64,000 nucleotides of DNA from Rattus norvegicus (lineage: Eukaryota; Chordata; Mammalia; Rodentia; Muridae). The notes beneath the pieces were generated by a model. That model was not told the DNA's origin. It was given only the letters and a program-made list of their open reading frames with translations, and made no database searches. Positions within the stretch are counted from its first letter, which is position 1; the number at the start of each line of letters is the position of its first letter. A program made the position numbers and the translations under genes. Shown here piece by piece: positions 1 to 13,345 of the stretch. Location of the stretch: contig NC_086029.1 of the NCBI RefSeq assembly GCF_036323735.1, positions 9,595,816 to 9,659,815 on the forward strand. Direction: 5' to 3'.

Positions 1-30
1 GATTTAACGAACTGAAACACTGTTTCTTTG
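1..30 (+). repeat. Partial monomer at left edge (end of quarter 4)
   Basis: The last 30 bases of a monomer, starting in the gatttaacgaac segment and containing the dyad gaaacactgtttc at 14-26. The form gatttaacg, rather than gttttaacg, is the one normally found at the R-to-S junction, so the cut monomer was probably class R. Confidence 0.85.
14..26. other. 13 bp perfect dyad GAAACACTGTTTC, one per monomer (first copy)
   Basis: Two six-base arms, GAAACA and TGTTTC, around a single central C. It recurs once per ~370 bp, always 5 bases before quarter 1, in nearly every monomer. Exceptions I noticed include gaaacacagtttc near 26270, gaaacattgtttc near 39947, gaaaaactg near 46223, and gaagcactg in the monomers ending near 50290, 52507, 54354, 56570, 58790 and 62479. 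A dyad of this size could be a protein-binding site, but I recognise no known motif, so a binding role is inference only. Confidence 0.6.
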
Positions 31-399
31 TGAATTCAGTTAGTTCCTAGTAGCCTGCTCTTGTAATACGTGTACTTTTAAAGGTTTATAAAAATTTGGT
101 GAGCCGAATCTGAGTAACATGCTGAATTCGGTTAGTTCCCAGTAGGCCGCACTAGTAATAAGTGGACTGTTCGGGATATAGAAAAATTGTCACGAATGGA
201 ATCAAAATTTCTAGGCGAATTCAGTGAGTTCCCAATGGGACATGCTTGTATGAGTTTGCTTTTCTATATCAGCAACATTTTAAGGAACGGAATCCAAGTA
301 TCATGGTGAATTGAGTAGGTTCCCAGTAGGATTCGCAAGTAATAAGCTTGTTATTCAAGATAGAGCAACGTTTTAACGAACTGAAACACTGTTTCTTTG
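31..399 (+). repeat. First complete monomer, class S
   Basis: It has the class S marks aacatgctgaattcgg, cccagtagg, ccgcactag and ttctatatc. A one-base loss (atcagcaac instead of atcgagcaac, with compensation elsewhere) and cccagtaggattcgcaag set it apart from later S copies. In this window S usually ends a higher-order unit, so a further unit probably lies to the left. Confidence 0.85.
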
Positions 400-3300
400 T
401 GAATTCAGTTAGTTCCTAGTAGCCTGCTCTTGTAATATGTGTACTTTTAAAGGTTTATAAAAATTTGGTGAGCCGAAGCTGAGTAACATGGTGAATTCGG
501 TTAGTTCCCAATAGGCCGCAGTAGTAATAAGTGGACTGTTCGGGATATAGAAAAATTTTCACGAATGGAATCAAAATTTCTAGGCGAATTCAGTGAGTTC
601 CCAATGGGAAATGCTTGTATGAGTTTGCTTTTCAATATCGAGCAACATTTTAAGGAACGGAATCCAAGTATCATGGTGAATTGAGTAGGTTCCCAATAGG
701 ATTCGCATATAATAAGCTTGTTATTCAAGATAGAGCAACGTTTTAACGAACTGAAACACTGTTTCTTTGTGAATTCAGTTAGTTCCTAGTAGCCTGCTCT
801 TGTAATACGTGTACTTTTAAAGGTTTATAAAAATTTGGTGAGCCGAATCTGAGTAACATGGTGAATTCTGTTAGTTCCCAATAAGCGGCAGTAGTAATAA
901 GCGGACTGTTCGGGATATAGAAAAATTGTCACGAATGGAATCAAAATTTCTAGGCGAATTCAGTGAGTTCCCAATGGGACATGCTTGTATGAGTTTGCTT
1001 TTCAATATCGAGCAACATTTTAAGGAACGGAATCCAAGTATCATGGTGAATTGAGTAGGTTCCCAAAAGGATTCGCATGTAATAAGCTGTTTATTCAAGA
1101 TAGAGCAACGTTTTAACGAACTGAAACACTGTTTCTTTGTGAATTCAGTTAGTTCCTAGTAGCCTGCTCTTGTAATATGTGTACTTTTAAAGATTTATAA
1201 AAATTTGGTGAGCCGAACCTGAGTACGTGGTGAATTAGGTTAGTTCCCAATAGGCCGTAGTAGTAATAAGTGGACTGTTCGGGATATAGAAAAATTGTCA
1301 CGAATGGAATCAAAATTTCTAGGCGAATTCAGTGAGTTCCCAATGGGACATGCTTGTATGAGTTTGCTTTTCAATATCGAGCAACATTTTAAGGAACGGA
1401 ATCCAAGTATCATGGTGAATTGAGTAGGTTCCCAATAGGATTCGCATGTAATAAGCTTGTTATTCAAGATAGAGCAACGTTTTAACGAACTGAAACACTG
1501 TTTCTTTGTGAATTCAGTTAGATCCTAGTAGCCTGCTCTTGTAATATGTGTACTTTTAAAGGTTTATAAAAATTTGGTGAGCCGAATCTGAGTAACATGG
1601 TGAATTCGGTTAGTTCCCAATAGGCCGCAGTAGTAATAAGTGGACTGTTCGGGATATAGAAAAATTTTCACGAATGGAATCAAAATTTCTAGGCGAATTC
1701 AGTGAGTTCCCAATGGGACATGCTTGTATGAGTTTGCTTTTCAATATCGAGCAACATTTTAAGGAACGGAATCCAAGTATCATGGTGAATTGTGTAGGTT
1801 CCCACTAGGATTCGCATGTAATAAGCTTGTTATTCAAGATAGAGCAACGTTTTAACGAACTGAAACACTGTTTCTTTGTGAATTCAGTTAGTTCCTAGTA
1901 GCCTGCTCTTGTAATATGTGTACTTTTAAAGATTTATAAAAATTTGGTGAGCCGAATCTGAGTTACATGGTGAATTCGGTTAGTTCCCAATAGGCGGCAG
2001 TAGTAATAAGTGGACTGTTCTTGATATAGAAAAATTTTCACGAATGGAATCAAAATTTCTAGGCGAATTCAGTGAGATCCCAATGGGACATGCCTTTATG
2101 AGTATGCTTTTCAATATCGAGCAACATTTTAAGGAACGAAATCTAAGTATCATGGTGAATTGTGTAGGTTCCCACTAGGATTCGCATGTAATAAGCTTGT
2201 TATTCAAGATAGAGCAACGTTTTAACGAACATAAACACTGTATCTTTGTGAATTCAGTTAGTTCCTAGTAGCCTGCTCTTGTAATATGTGTACTTTTAAA
2301 GATTTATAAAAATTTGGTGAGCCGAATCTGAGTAACATGGTGAATTCGGTTAGTTCCCAATAGGCCGCAGTAGTAATAAGTGGACTGTTCGGGATATAGA
2401 AAAATTTTCACGAATGGAATCAAAATTTCTAGGCGAATTCAGTGAGTTCCCAATGGCACATGCTTGTATGAGTTTGCTTTTCAATATCGAGCAACATTTT
2501 AAGGAACGGAATCCAAGTATCATGCTGAATTGAGTAGGTTCCCAATAGGATTCGCATATAATAAGCTTGTTATTCAAGATAGAGCAACGTTTTAACGAAC
2601 TGAAACACTGTTTCTTTGTGAATTCAGTTAGTTCCTAGTAGCCTGCTCTTGTAATATGTGTACTTTTAAAGGTTTATAAAAATTTGGTGAGCCGAATCTG
2701 AGTAACATGGTGAATTCGGTTAGTTCCCAATAGGCCGCAGTAGTAATAAGTGGACTGCTCGGGATATAGAAAAATTTCCACGAATGAAATCAAAATTTCT
2801 AGGCGAATTCAGTGAGTTCCCAATGGGACATGCTTGTATGAGTTTGCTTTTCAATATCGAGCAACATTTTAAGGAACGGAATCCAAGTTCATGGTGAATT
2901 GAGTAGGTTCCCAATAGGATTCGCATGTAATAAGCTTGTTATTCAAGATAGAGCAACGTTTTAACGAACTGAAACACTGTTTCTTTGTGAATTCAGTTAG
3001 TTCCTAGTAGCCTGCTCTTGTAATATGTGTACTTTTAAAGGTTTATAAAAATTTGGTGAGCCGAATCTGAGTAACATGCTGAATTCGGTTAGTTCCCAGT
3101 AGGCCGCACTAGTAATAAGTGGACTGTTCGGGATATAGAAAAATTGTCACGAATGGAATCAAAATTTCTAGGCGAATTCAGTGAGTTCCCAATGGGACAT
3201 GCTTGTATGAGTTTGCTTTTCTATATCGAGCAACATTTTAAGGAACGGAATCCAAGTATCATGGTGAATTGAGTAGGTTCCCAATAGGCTTCGCATGTAA

Positions 3301-3727
3301 TAAGCTTGTTATTCAAGCTAGAGCAACGTTTTAACGAACTGAAACACTGTTTCTTTGTGAATTCAGTTAGTTCCTAGTAGCCTGCTCTTGTAATATGTGT
3401 ACTTTTAAAGGTTTATAAAAATTTGGTGAGCCGAATCTGAGTAACATGGTGAATTCGGTTAGTTCCCAGTAGGCCACAGTAGTAATAAGTGGACTGTTCG
3501 GGATATAGAAAAATTGTGACGAATGGAATCAAAATTTCTAGGCGAATTCAGTGAGTTCCCAATGGGACATGCTTGTATGAGTTTGCTTTTCAATATCGAG
3601 CAACATTTTAATGAACGGAATCCAAGTATCATGGTGAATTGAGTAGGTTCCCAATTGGATTGGCATGTAATAAGCTTGTTATTCAAGATAGAGCAACGTT
3701 TTAACGAACTGAAACACTGTTTCTTTG
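400..3727 (+). repeat. HOR unit I: 9-mer A F G H1 H2 P R S N
   Basis: Nine monomers (3328 bp) in the canonical class order, stopping after N so that the following H2 R S of the full 12-mer is missing. The copies are more diverged than in later units: P here has ggccgcag and ccaatggcac, A has cgaagctgag, and the N copy has attgtgac, atgaacgg and attggattggc. The next unit restarts with class A at 3728. Confidence 0.8.
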
Positions 3728-6689
3728 TGAATTCATTTAGTTCCTAGTAGCCTGCTCTTGTAATATGTGTACTTTTAAAGGTTTATAAAAATTTGGTGAG
3801 CCGAATCTGAGTAACATGGTGAATTCGGTTAGTTCCCAATAGGCCGCAGTAGTAATAAGTGGACTGTTCGGGATATAGAAAAATTTTCACGAATGGAATC
3901 AAAATTTCTAGGCGAATTCAGTGAGTTCCCAATGGGACATGCTTGTATGAGTTTGCTTTTCAATATCGAGCAACATTTTAAGGAACGGAATCCAAGTATC
4001 ATGGTGAATTGAGTAGGTTCCCAATAGGATTCGCATGTAATAAGCTTGTTATTCAAGATAGAGCAACGTTTTAACGAACTGAAACACTGTTTCTTTGTGA
4101 ATTCAGTTAGTTCCTAGTAGCCTGCTCTTGTAATACGTGTACTTTTAAAGGTTTATAAAAATTTGGTGAGCCGAATCTGAGTAACATGGTGAATTCGGTT
4201 AGTTCCCAATAAGCGGCAGTAGTAATAAGCGGTCTGTTCGGGATATAGAAAAATTGTCACGAATGGAATCAAAATTTCTAGGCGAATTCAGTGAGTTCCC
4301 AATGGGACATGCTTGTATGAGTTTGCTTTTCAATATCGAGCAACATTTTAAGGAACGAAATCCAAGTATCATGGTGAATTGAGTAGGTTCCCAAAAGGAT
4401 TCGCATGTAATAAGCTTTTTATTCAAGATAGAGCAACGTTTTAACGAACTGAAACACTGTTTCTTTGTGAATTCAGTTAGTTCCTAGTAGCCTGCTCTTG
4501 TAATACGTGTACTTTTAAAGATTTATAAAAATTTGGTGAGCCGAACCTGAGTAACGTGGTGAATTCGGTTAGTTCCCAATAGGCCGTAGTAGTAATAAGT
4601 GGACTGTTCGGGATATAGAAAAATTGTCACGAATGGAATCAAAATTTCTAGGCGAATTCAGTGAGTTCCCAATGGGACATGCTTGTATGAGTTTGCTTTT
4701 CAATATCGAGCAACATTTTAAGGAACGGAATCCAAGTATCATGGTGAATTGAGTAGGTTCCCAATAGGATTCGCATGTAATAAGCTTGTTATTCAAGATA
4801 GAGCAACGTTTTAACGAACTGAAACACTGTTTCTTTGTGAATTCACTTAGATCCTAGTAGCCTGCTCTTGTAATATGTGTACTTTTAAAGGTTTATAAAA
4901 ATTTGGTGAGCCGAATCTGAGTAACATGGTGAATTCGGTTAGTTCCCAATAGGCCGCAGTAGTAATAAGTGGACTGTTCGGGATATAGAAAAATTTTCAC
5001 GAATGGAATCAAAATTTCTAGGCGAATTCAGTGAGTTCCCAATGGGACATGCTTGTATGAGTTTGCTTTTCAATATCGAGCAACATTTTAAGGAACGAAA
5101 TCCAAGTATCATGGTGAATTGTGTAGGTTCCCACTAGGATTCGCATGTAATAAGCTTGTTATTCAAGATAGAGCAACGTTTTAACGAACTGAAACACTGT
5201 TTCTTTGTGAATTCAGTTAGTTCCTAGTAGCCTGCTCTTGTAATACGTGTACTTTTAAAGATTTATAAAAATTTGGTGAGCCGAATCTGAGTAACATGGT
5301 GAATTCGGTTAGTTCCCAATAGGCGGCAGTAGTAATAAGTGGACTGTTCGGGATATAGAAAAATTTTCACGAATGGAATCAAAATTTCTAGGCGAATTCA
5401 TTGAGTTCCCAATGGGACATGCCTTTATGAGTTTGCTTTTCAATATCGAGCAACATTTTAAGGAACGAAATCTAAGTATCATGGTGAATTGTGTAGGTTC
5501 CCACTAGGATTCGCATGTAATAAGCTTGTTATTCAAGATAGAGCAACGTTTTAACGAACTGAAACACTGTTTCTTTGTGAATTCAGTTAGTTCCTAGTAG
5601 CCTGCTCTTGTAATATGTGTACTTTTAAAGATTTATAAAAATTTGGTGAGCCGAATCTGAGTAACATGGTGAATTCGGTTAGTTCCCAATAGGCGGCAGT
5701 AGTAATAAGTGGACTGTTCGGGATATAGAAAAATTTTCACGAATGGAATCAAAATTTCTAGGCGAATTCAGTGAGTTCCCAATGGGACATGCTTGTATGA
5801 GTTTGCTTTTCAATATCGAGCAACATTTTAAGGAACGGAATCCAGGTATCATGCTGAATTGAGTAGGTTCCCAATAGGATTCGCATGTAATAAGCTTGTT
5901 ATTCAAGATAGAGCAACGTTTTAACGAACTGAAACACTGTTTCTTTGTGAATTCAGTTAGTTCCTAGTAGCCTGCTCTTGTAATATGTGTACTTTTAAAG
6001 GTTTATAAAAATTTGGTGAGCCGAATCTGAGTAACATGGTGAATTCGGTTAGTTCCCAATAGGCCATAGCAGTAGTAATAAGTGGACTGCTCGGGATATA
6101 GAAAAATTTCCACGAATGAAATCAAAATTTCTAGGCGAATTCAGTGAGTTCCCAATGGGACATGCTTGTATGAGTTTGCTTTTCAATATCGAGCAACATT
6201 TTAAGGAACGGAATCCAAGTTCATGGTGAATTGAGTAGGTTCCCAATAGGATTCGCATGTAATAAGCTTGTTATTCAAGATAGAGCAAAGATTTAACGAA
6301 CTGAAACACTGTTTCTTTGTGAATTCAGTTAGTTCCTAGTAGCCTGCTCTTGTAATACGTGTACTTTTAAAGGTTTATAAAAATTTGGTGAGCCGAATCT
6401 GAGTAACATGCTGAATTCGGTTAGTTCCCAGTAGGCCGCACTAGTAATAAGTGGACTGTTCGGGATATAGAAAAATTGTCACGAATGGAATCAAAATTTC
6501 TAGGCGAATTCAGTGAGTTCCCAATGGGACATGCTTGTATGAGTTTGCTTTTCTATATCGAGCAACATTTTAAGGAACGGAATCCAAGTATCATGGTGAA
6601 TTGAGTAGGTTCCCAATAGGCTTCGCATGTAATAAGCTTGTTATTCAAGATAGAGCAACGTTTTAACGAACTGAAACACTGTTTCTTTG

Positions 6690-8168
6690 TGAATTCAGTT
6701 AGTTCCTAGTAGCCTGCTCTTGTAATATGTGTACTTTTAAAGGTTTATAAAAATTTGGTGAGCCGAATCTGAGTAACATGGTGAATTCGGTTAGTTCCCA
6801 GTAGGCCACAGTAGTAATAAGTGGACTGTTCGGGATATAGAAAAATTTTCACGAATGGAATCAAAATTTCTAGGCGAATTCAGTGAGTTCCCAATGGGAC
6901 ATGCTTGTATGAGTTTGCTTTTCAATATCGAGCAACATTTTAAGGAACGGAATCCAAGTATCATGGTGAATTGAGTAGGTTCCCAATTGGATTCGCATGT
7001 AATAAGCTTGTTATTCAAGAAAGAGCAACGTTTTAAAGAACTGAAACACTGTTTCTTTGTGAATTCATTTAGTTCCTAGTAGCCTGCTCTTGTAATATGT
7101 GTACTTTTAAAGGTTTATAAAAATTTGGTGAGCCGAATCTGAGTAACATGGTGAATTCGGTTAGTTCCCAATAGGCGGCAGTAGTAATAAGTGGACTGTT
7201 CGGGATATAGAAAAATTTTCACGAATGGAATCAAAATTTCTAGGCGAATTCAGTGAGTTCCCAATGGGACATGCCTTTATGAGTTTGCTTTTCAATATCG
7301 AGCAACATTTTAAGGAACGAAATCTAAGTATCATGGTGAATTGTGTAGGTTCCCACTAGGATTCGCATGTAATAAGCTTGTTATTCAAGATAGAGCAACG
7401 TTTTAACGAACTGAAACACTGTTTCTTTGTGAATTCAGTTAGTTCCTAGTAGCCTGCTCTTGTAATATGTGTACTTTTAAAGGTTTATAAAAATTTGGTG
7501 AGCCGAATCTGAGTAACATGGTGAATTCGGTTAGTTCCCAATAGGCCGCAGTAGTAATAAGTGGACTGCTCGGGATATAGAAAAATTTCCACGAATGAAA
7601 TCAAAATTTCTAGGCGAATTCAGTGAGTTCCCAATGGGACATGCTTGTATGAGTTTGCTTTTCAATATCGAGCAACATTTTAAGGAACGGAATCCAAGTT
7701 CATGGTGAATTGAGTAGGTTCCCAATAGGATTAGCATGTAATAAGCTTGTTATTCAAGATAGAGCAAAGATTTAACGAACTGAAACACTGTTTCTTTGTG
7801 AATTCAGTTAGTTCCTAGTAGCCTGCTCTTGTAATACGTGTACTTTTAAAGGTTTATAAAAATTTGGTGAGCCGAATCTGAGTAACATGCTGAATTCGGT
7901 TAGTTCCCAGTAGGCCGCACTAGTAATAAGTGGACTGTTCGGGATATAGAAAAATTGTCACGAATGGAATCAAAATTTCTAGGCGAATTCAGTGAGTTCC
8001 CAATGGGACATGCTTGTATGAGTTTGCTTTTCTATATCGAGCAACATTTTAAGGAACGGAATCCAAGTATCATGGTGAATTGAGTAGGTTCCCAATAGGC
8101 TTCGCATGTAATAAGCTTGTTATTCAAGATAGAGCAACGTTTTAACGAACTGAAACACTGTTTCTTTG
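6690..8168 (+). repeat. Tetramer N H2 R S, first copy (1479 bp)
   Basis: It opens with N (ggccacag, cccaattgg, caagaaagag, gttttaaagaactg), then H2 (atgcctttatg, gaaatctaag), R (ggactgctcgg, ccaagttcatgg) and S (ccgcactag). The R copy ends with ggattagcatg and the junction to S is gagcaaagattt. The next copy differs at both points. Confidence 0.85.
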
Positions 8169-9647
8169 TGAATTCAGTTAGTTCCTAGTAGCCTGCTCTT
8201 GTAATATGTGTACTTTTAAAGGTTTATAAAAATTTGGTGAGCCGAATCTGAGTAACATGGTGAATTCGGTTAGTTCCCAGTAGGCCACAGTAGTAATAAG
8301 TGGACTGTTCGGGATATAGAAAAATTTTCACGAATGGAATCAAAATTTCTAGGCGAATTCAGTGAGTTCCCAATGGGACATGCTTGTATGAGTTTGCTTT
8401 TCAATATCGAGCAACATTTTAAGGAACGGAATCCAAGTATCATGGTGAATTGAGTAGGTTCCCAATTGGATTCGCATGTAATAAGCTTGTTATTCAAGAA
8501 AGAGCAACGTTTTAAAGAACTGAAACACTGTTTCTTTGTGAATTCATTTAGTTCCTAGTAGCCTGCTCTTGTAATATGTGTACTTTTAAAGGTTTATAAA
8601 AATTTGGTGAGCCGAATCTGAGTAACATGGTGAATTCGGTTAGTTCCCAATAGGCGGCAGTAGTAATAAGTGGACTGTTCGGGATATAGAAAAATTTTCA
8701 CGAATGGAATCAAAATTTCTAGGCGAATTCAGTGAGTTCCCAATGGGACATGCCTTTATGAGTTTGCTTTTCAATATCGAGCAACATTTTAAGGAACGAA
8801 ATCTAAGTATCATGGTGAATTGTGTAGGTTCCCACTAGGATTCGCATGTAATAAGCTTGTTATTCAAGATAGAGCAACGTTTTAACGAACTGAAACACTG
8901 TTTCTTTGTGAATTCAGTTAGTTCCTAGTAGCCTGCTCTTGTAATATGTGTACTTTTAAAGGTTTATAAAAATTTGGTGAGCCGAATCTGAGTAACATGG
9001 TGAATTCGGTTAGTTCCCAATAGGCCGCAGTAGTAATAAGTGGACTGCTCGGGATATAGAAAAATTTCCACGAATGAAATCAAAATTTCTAGGCGAATTC
9101 AGTGAGTTCCCAATGGGACATGCTTGTATGAGTTTGCTTTTCAATATAGAGCAACATTTTAAGGAACGGAATCCAAGTTCATGGTGAATTGAGTAGGTTC
9201 CCAATAGGATTCGCATGTAATAAGCTTGTTATTCAAGATAGAGCAAGGATTTAACGAACTGAAACACTGTTTCTTTGTGAATTCAGTTAGTTCCTAGTAG
9301 CCTGCTCTTGTAATATGTGTACTTTTAAAGGTTTATAAAAATTTGGTGAGCCGAATCTGAGTAACATGCTGAATTCGGTTAGTTCCCAGTAGGCCGCACT
9401 AGTAATAAGTGGACTGTTCGGGATATAGAAAAATTGTCACGAATGGAATCAAAATTTCTAGGCGAATTCAGTGAGTTCCCAATGGGACATGCTTGTATGA
9501 GTTTGCTTTTCTATATCGAGCAACATTTTAAGGAACGGAATCCAAGTATCATGGTGAATTGAGTAGGTTCCCAATAGGCTTCGCATGTAATAAGCTTGTT
9601 ATTCAAGATAGAGCAACGTTTTAACGAACTGAAACACTGTTTCTTTG
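8169..9647 (+). repeat. Tetramer N H2 R S, second copy (1479 bp)
   Basis: Same order and private marks as the preceding tetramer at an offset of exactly 1479 bp. R here carries aatatagagc, and the junction to S reads gagcaaggattt. These two marks recur in the last R of unit III (12708 region), so this copy is closer to that one than to its neighbour. Confidence 0.85.
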
Positions 9648-12600
9648 TGAATTCATTTAGTTCCTAGTAGCCTGCTCTTGTAATATGTGTACTTTTAAAG
9701 GTTTATAAAAATTTGGTGAGCCGAATCTGAGTAACATGGTGAATTCGGTTAGTTCCCAATAGGCCGCAGTAGTAATAAGTGGACTGTTCGGGATATAGAA
9801 AAATTTTCACGAATGGAATCAAAATTTCTAGGCGAATTCAGTGAGTTCCCAATGGGACATGCTTGTATGAGTTTGCTTTTCAATATCGAGCAACATTTTA
9901 AGGAACGGAATCCAAGTATCATGGTGAATTGAGTAGGTTCCCAATAGGATTCGCATGTAATAAGCTTGTTATTCAAGATAGAGCAACGTTTTAACGAACT
10001 GAAACACTGTTTCTTTGTGAATTCACTTAGATCCTAGTAGCCTGCTCTTGTAATATGTGTACTTTTAAAGGTTTATAAAAATTTGGTGAGCCGAATCTGA
10101 GTAACATGGTGAATTCGGTTAGTTCCCAATAGGCCGCAGTAGTAATAAGTGGACTGTTCGGGATATAGAAAAATTTTCACGAATGGAATCAAAATTTCTA
10201 GGCGAATTCAGTGAGTTCCCAATGGGACATGCTTGTATGAGTTTGCTTTTCAATATCGAGCAACATTTTAAGGAACGAAATCCAAGTATCATGGTGAATT
10301 GTGTAGGTTCCCACTAGGATTCGCATGTAATAAGCTTGTTATTCAAGATAGAGCAACGTTTTAACGAACTGAAACACTGTTTCTTTGTGAATTCAGTTAG
10401 TTCCTAGTAGCCTGCTCTTGTAATACGTGTACTTTTAAAGATTTATAAAAATTTGGTGAGCCGAATCTGAGTAACATGGTGAATTCGGTTAGTTCCCAAT
10501 AGGCGGCAGTAGTAATAAGTGGACTGTTCGGGATATAGAAAAATTTTCACGAATGGAATCAAAATTTCTAGGCGAATTCATTGAGTTCCCAATGGGACAT
10601 GCCTTTATGAGTTTGCTTTTCAATATCGAGCAACATTTTAAGGAACGAAATCTAAGTATCATGGTGAATTGTGTAGGTTCCCACTAGGATTCGCATGTAA
10701 TAAGCTTGTTATTCAAGATAGAGCAACGTTTTAACGAACTGAAACACTGTTTCTTTGTGAATTCAGTTAGTTCCTAGTAGCCTGCTCTTGTAATATGTGT
10801 ACTTTTAAAGATTTATAAAAATTTGGTGAGCCGAATCTGAGTAACATGGTGAATTCGGTTAGTTCCCAATAGGCGGCAGTAGTAATAAGTGGACTGTTCG
10901 GGATATAGAAAAATTTTCACGAATGGAATCAAAATTTCTAGGCGAATTCAGTGAGTTCCCAATGGGACATGCTTGTATGAGTTTGCTTTTCAATATCGAG
11001 CAACATTTTAAGGAACGGAATCCAGGTATCATGCTGAATTGAGTAGGTTCCCAATAGGATTCGCATGTAATAAGCTTGTTATTCAAGATAGAGCAACGTT
11101 TTAACGAACTGAAACACTGTTTCTTTGTGAATTCAGTTAGTTCCTAGTAGCCTGCTCTTGTAATATGTGTACTTTTAAAGGTTTATAAAAATTTGGTGAG
11201 CCGAATCTGAGTAACATGGTGAATTCGGTTAGTTCCCAATAGGCCGCAGTAGTAATAAGTGGACTGCTCGGGATATAGAAAAATTTCCACGAATGAAATC
11301 AAAATTTCTAGGCGAATTCAGTGAGTTCCCAATGGGACATGCTTGTATGAGTTTGCTTTTCAATATCGAGCAACATTTTAAGGAACGGAATCCAAGTTCA
11401 TGGTGAATTGAGTAGGTTCCCAATAGGATTCGCATGTAATAAGCTTGTTATTCAAGATAGAGCAAAGATTTAACGAACTGAAACACTGTTTCTTTGTGAA
11501 TTCAGTTAGTTCCTAGTAGCCTGCTCTTGTAATACGTGTACTTTTAAAGGTTTATAAAAATTTGGTGAGCCGAATCTGAGTAACATGCTGAATTCGGTTA
11601 GTTCCCAGTAGGCCGCACTAGTAATAAGTGGACTGTTCGGGATATAGAAAAATTGTCACGAATGGAATCAAAATTTCTAGGCGAATTCAGTGAGTTCCCA
11701 ATGGGACATGCTTGTATGAGTTTGCTTTTCTATATCGAGCAACATTTTAAGGAACGGAATCCAAGTATCATGGTGAATTGAGTAGGTTCCCAATAGGCTT
11801 CGCATGTAATAAGCTTGTTATTCAAGATAGAGCAACGTTTTAACGAACTGAAACACTGTTTCTTTGTGAATTCAGTTAGTTCCTAGTAGCCTGCTCTTGT
11901 AATATGTGTACTTTTAAAGGTTTATAAAAATTTGGTGAGCCGAATCTGAGTAACATGGTGAATTCGGTTAGTTCCCAGTAGGCCACAGTAGTAATAAGTG
12001 GACTGTTCGGGATATAGAAAAATTTTCACGAATGGAATCAAAATTTCTAGGCGAATTCAGTGAGTTCCCAATGGGACATGCTTGTATGAGTTTGCTTTTC
12101 AATATCGAGCAACATTTTAAGGAACGGAATCCAAGTATCATGGTGAATTGAGTAGGTTCCCAATTGGATTCGCATGTAATAAGCTTGTTATTCAAGAAAG
12201 AGCAACGTTTTAAAGAACTGAAACACTGTTTCTTTGTGAATTCATTTAGTTCCTAGTAGCCTGCTCTTGTAATATGTGTACTTTTAAAGGTTTATAAAAA
12301 TTTGGTGAGCCGAATCTGAGTAACATGGTGAATTCGGTTAGTTCCCAATAGGCGGCAGTAGTAATAAGTGGACTGTTCGGGATATAGAAAAATTTTCACG
12401 AATGGAATCAAAATTTCTAGGCGAATTCAGTGAGTTCCCAATGGGACATGCCTTTATGAGTTTGCTTTTCAATATCGAGCAACATTTTAAGGAACGAAAT
12501 CTAAGTATCATGGTGAATTGTGTAGGTTCCCACTAGGATTCGCATGTAATAAGCTTGTTATTCAAGATAGAGCAACGTTTTAACGAACTGAAACACTGTT

Positions 12601-13345
12601 TCTTTGTGAATTCAGTTAGTTCCTAGTAGCCTGCTCTTGTAATATGTGTACTTTTAAAGGTTTATAAAAATTTGGTGAGCCGAATCTGAGTAACATGGTG
12701 AATTCGGTTAGTTCCCAATAGGCCGCAGTAGTAATAAGTGGACTGCTCGGGATATAGAAAAATTTCCACGAATGAAATCAAAATTTCTAGGCGAATTCAG
12801 TGAGTTCCCAATGGGACATGCTTGTATGAGTTTGCTTTTCAATATAGAGCAACATTTTAAGGAACGGAATCCAAGTTCATGGTGAATTGAGTAGGTTCCC
12901 AATAGGATTCGCATGTAATAAGCTTGTTATTCAAGATAGAGCAAGGATTTAACGAACTGAAACACTGTTTCTTTGTGAATTCAGTTAGTTCCTAGTAGCC
13001 TGCTCTTGTAATATGTGTACTTTTAAAGGTTTATAAAAATTTGGTGAGCCGAATCTGAGTAACATGCTGAATTCGGTTAGTTCCCAGTAGGCCGCACTAG
13101 TAATAAGTGGACTGTTCGGGATATAGAAAAATTGTCACGAATGGAATCAAAATTTCTAGGCGAATTCAGTGAGTTCCCAATGGGACATGCTTGTATGAGT
13201 TTGCTTTTCTATATCGAGCAACATTTTAAGGAACGGAATCCAAGTATCATGGTGAATTGAGTAGGTTCCCAATAGGCTTCGCATGTAATAAGCTTGTTAT
13301 TCAAGATAGAGCAACGTTTTAACGAACTGAAACACTGTTTCTTTG
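9648..13345 (+). repeat. HOR unit III: 10-mer lacking F and G
   Basis: Ten monomers (3698 bp): A H1 H2 P R S N H2 R S. A (ggccgcag, gaaaaattttc) is followed directly by H1 (cacttagatcctag, gaacgaaatcc), so the F-G pair, about 740 bp, is absent compared with units II and IV. All other members keep order and spacing. Confidence 0.82.

Larger units (their letters stand above)
3728..9647 (+). repeat. HOR unit II: 16-mer with duplicated N H2 R S tetramer
   Basis: Sixteen monomers (5920 bp): A F G H1 H2 P R S, then N H2 R S twice, read from class marks. It equals the 12-mer plus one extra tetramer. The R copy at about 5948-6319 has an extra three-base step (ggccatagcag) not seen in other R monomers. 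Confidence 0.82.

Noticed and set aside
520..560. CENP-B box (NTTCGNNNNANNCGGGN) suggested by ttcgggatatag in quarter 2
   Set aside because: Only the TTCG part fits. The downstream CGGG is missing on either strand in the class consensus sequences.
501..728. About 75-codon open frames on the minus strand in most monomers, the longest reaching 93 codons (34838-35119)
   Set aside because: They are copies of the same 228 bases of the satellite. Classes H1, H2 and S break the frame, R shortens or shifts it by a one-base loss, and 370 is not a multiple of 3, so frames cannot run through the array. I saw no sign of codon-level constraint. A silent-to-replacement ratio near 1 across the 173 copies would confirm this.
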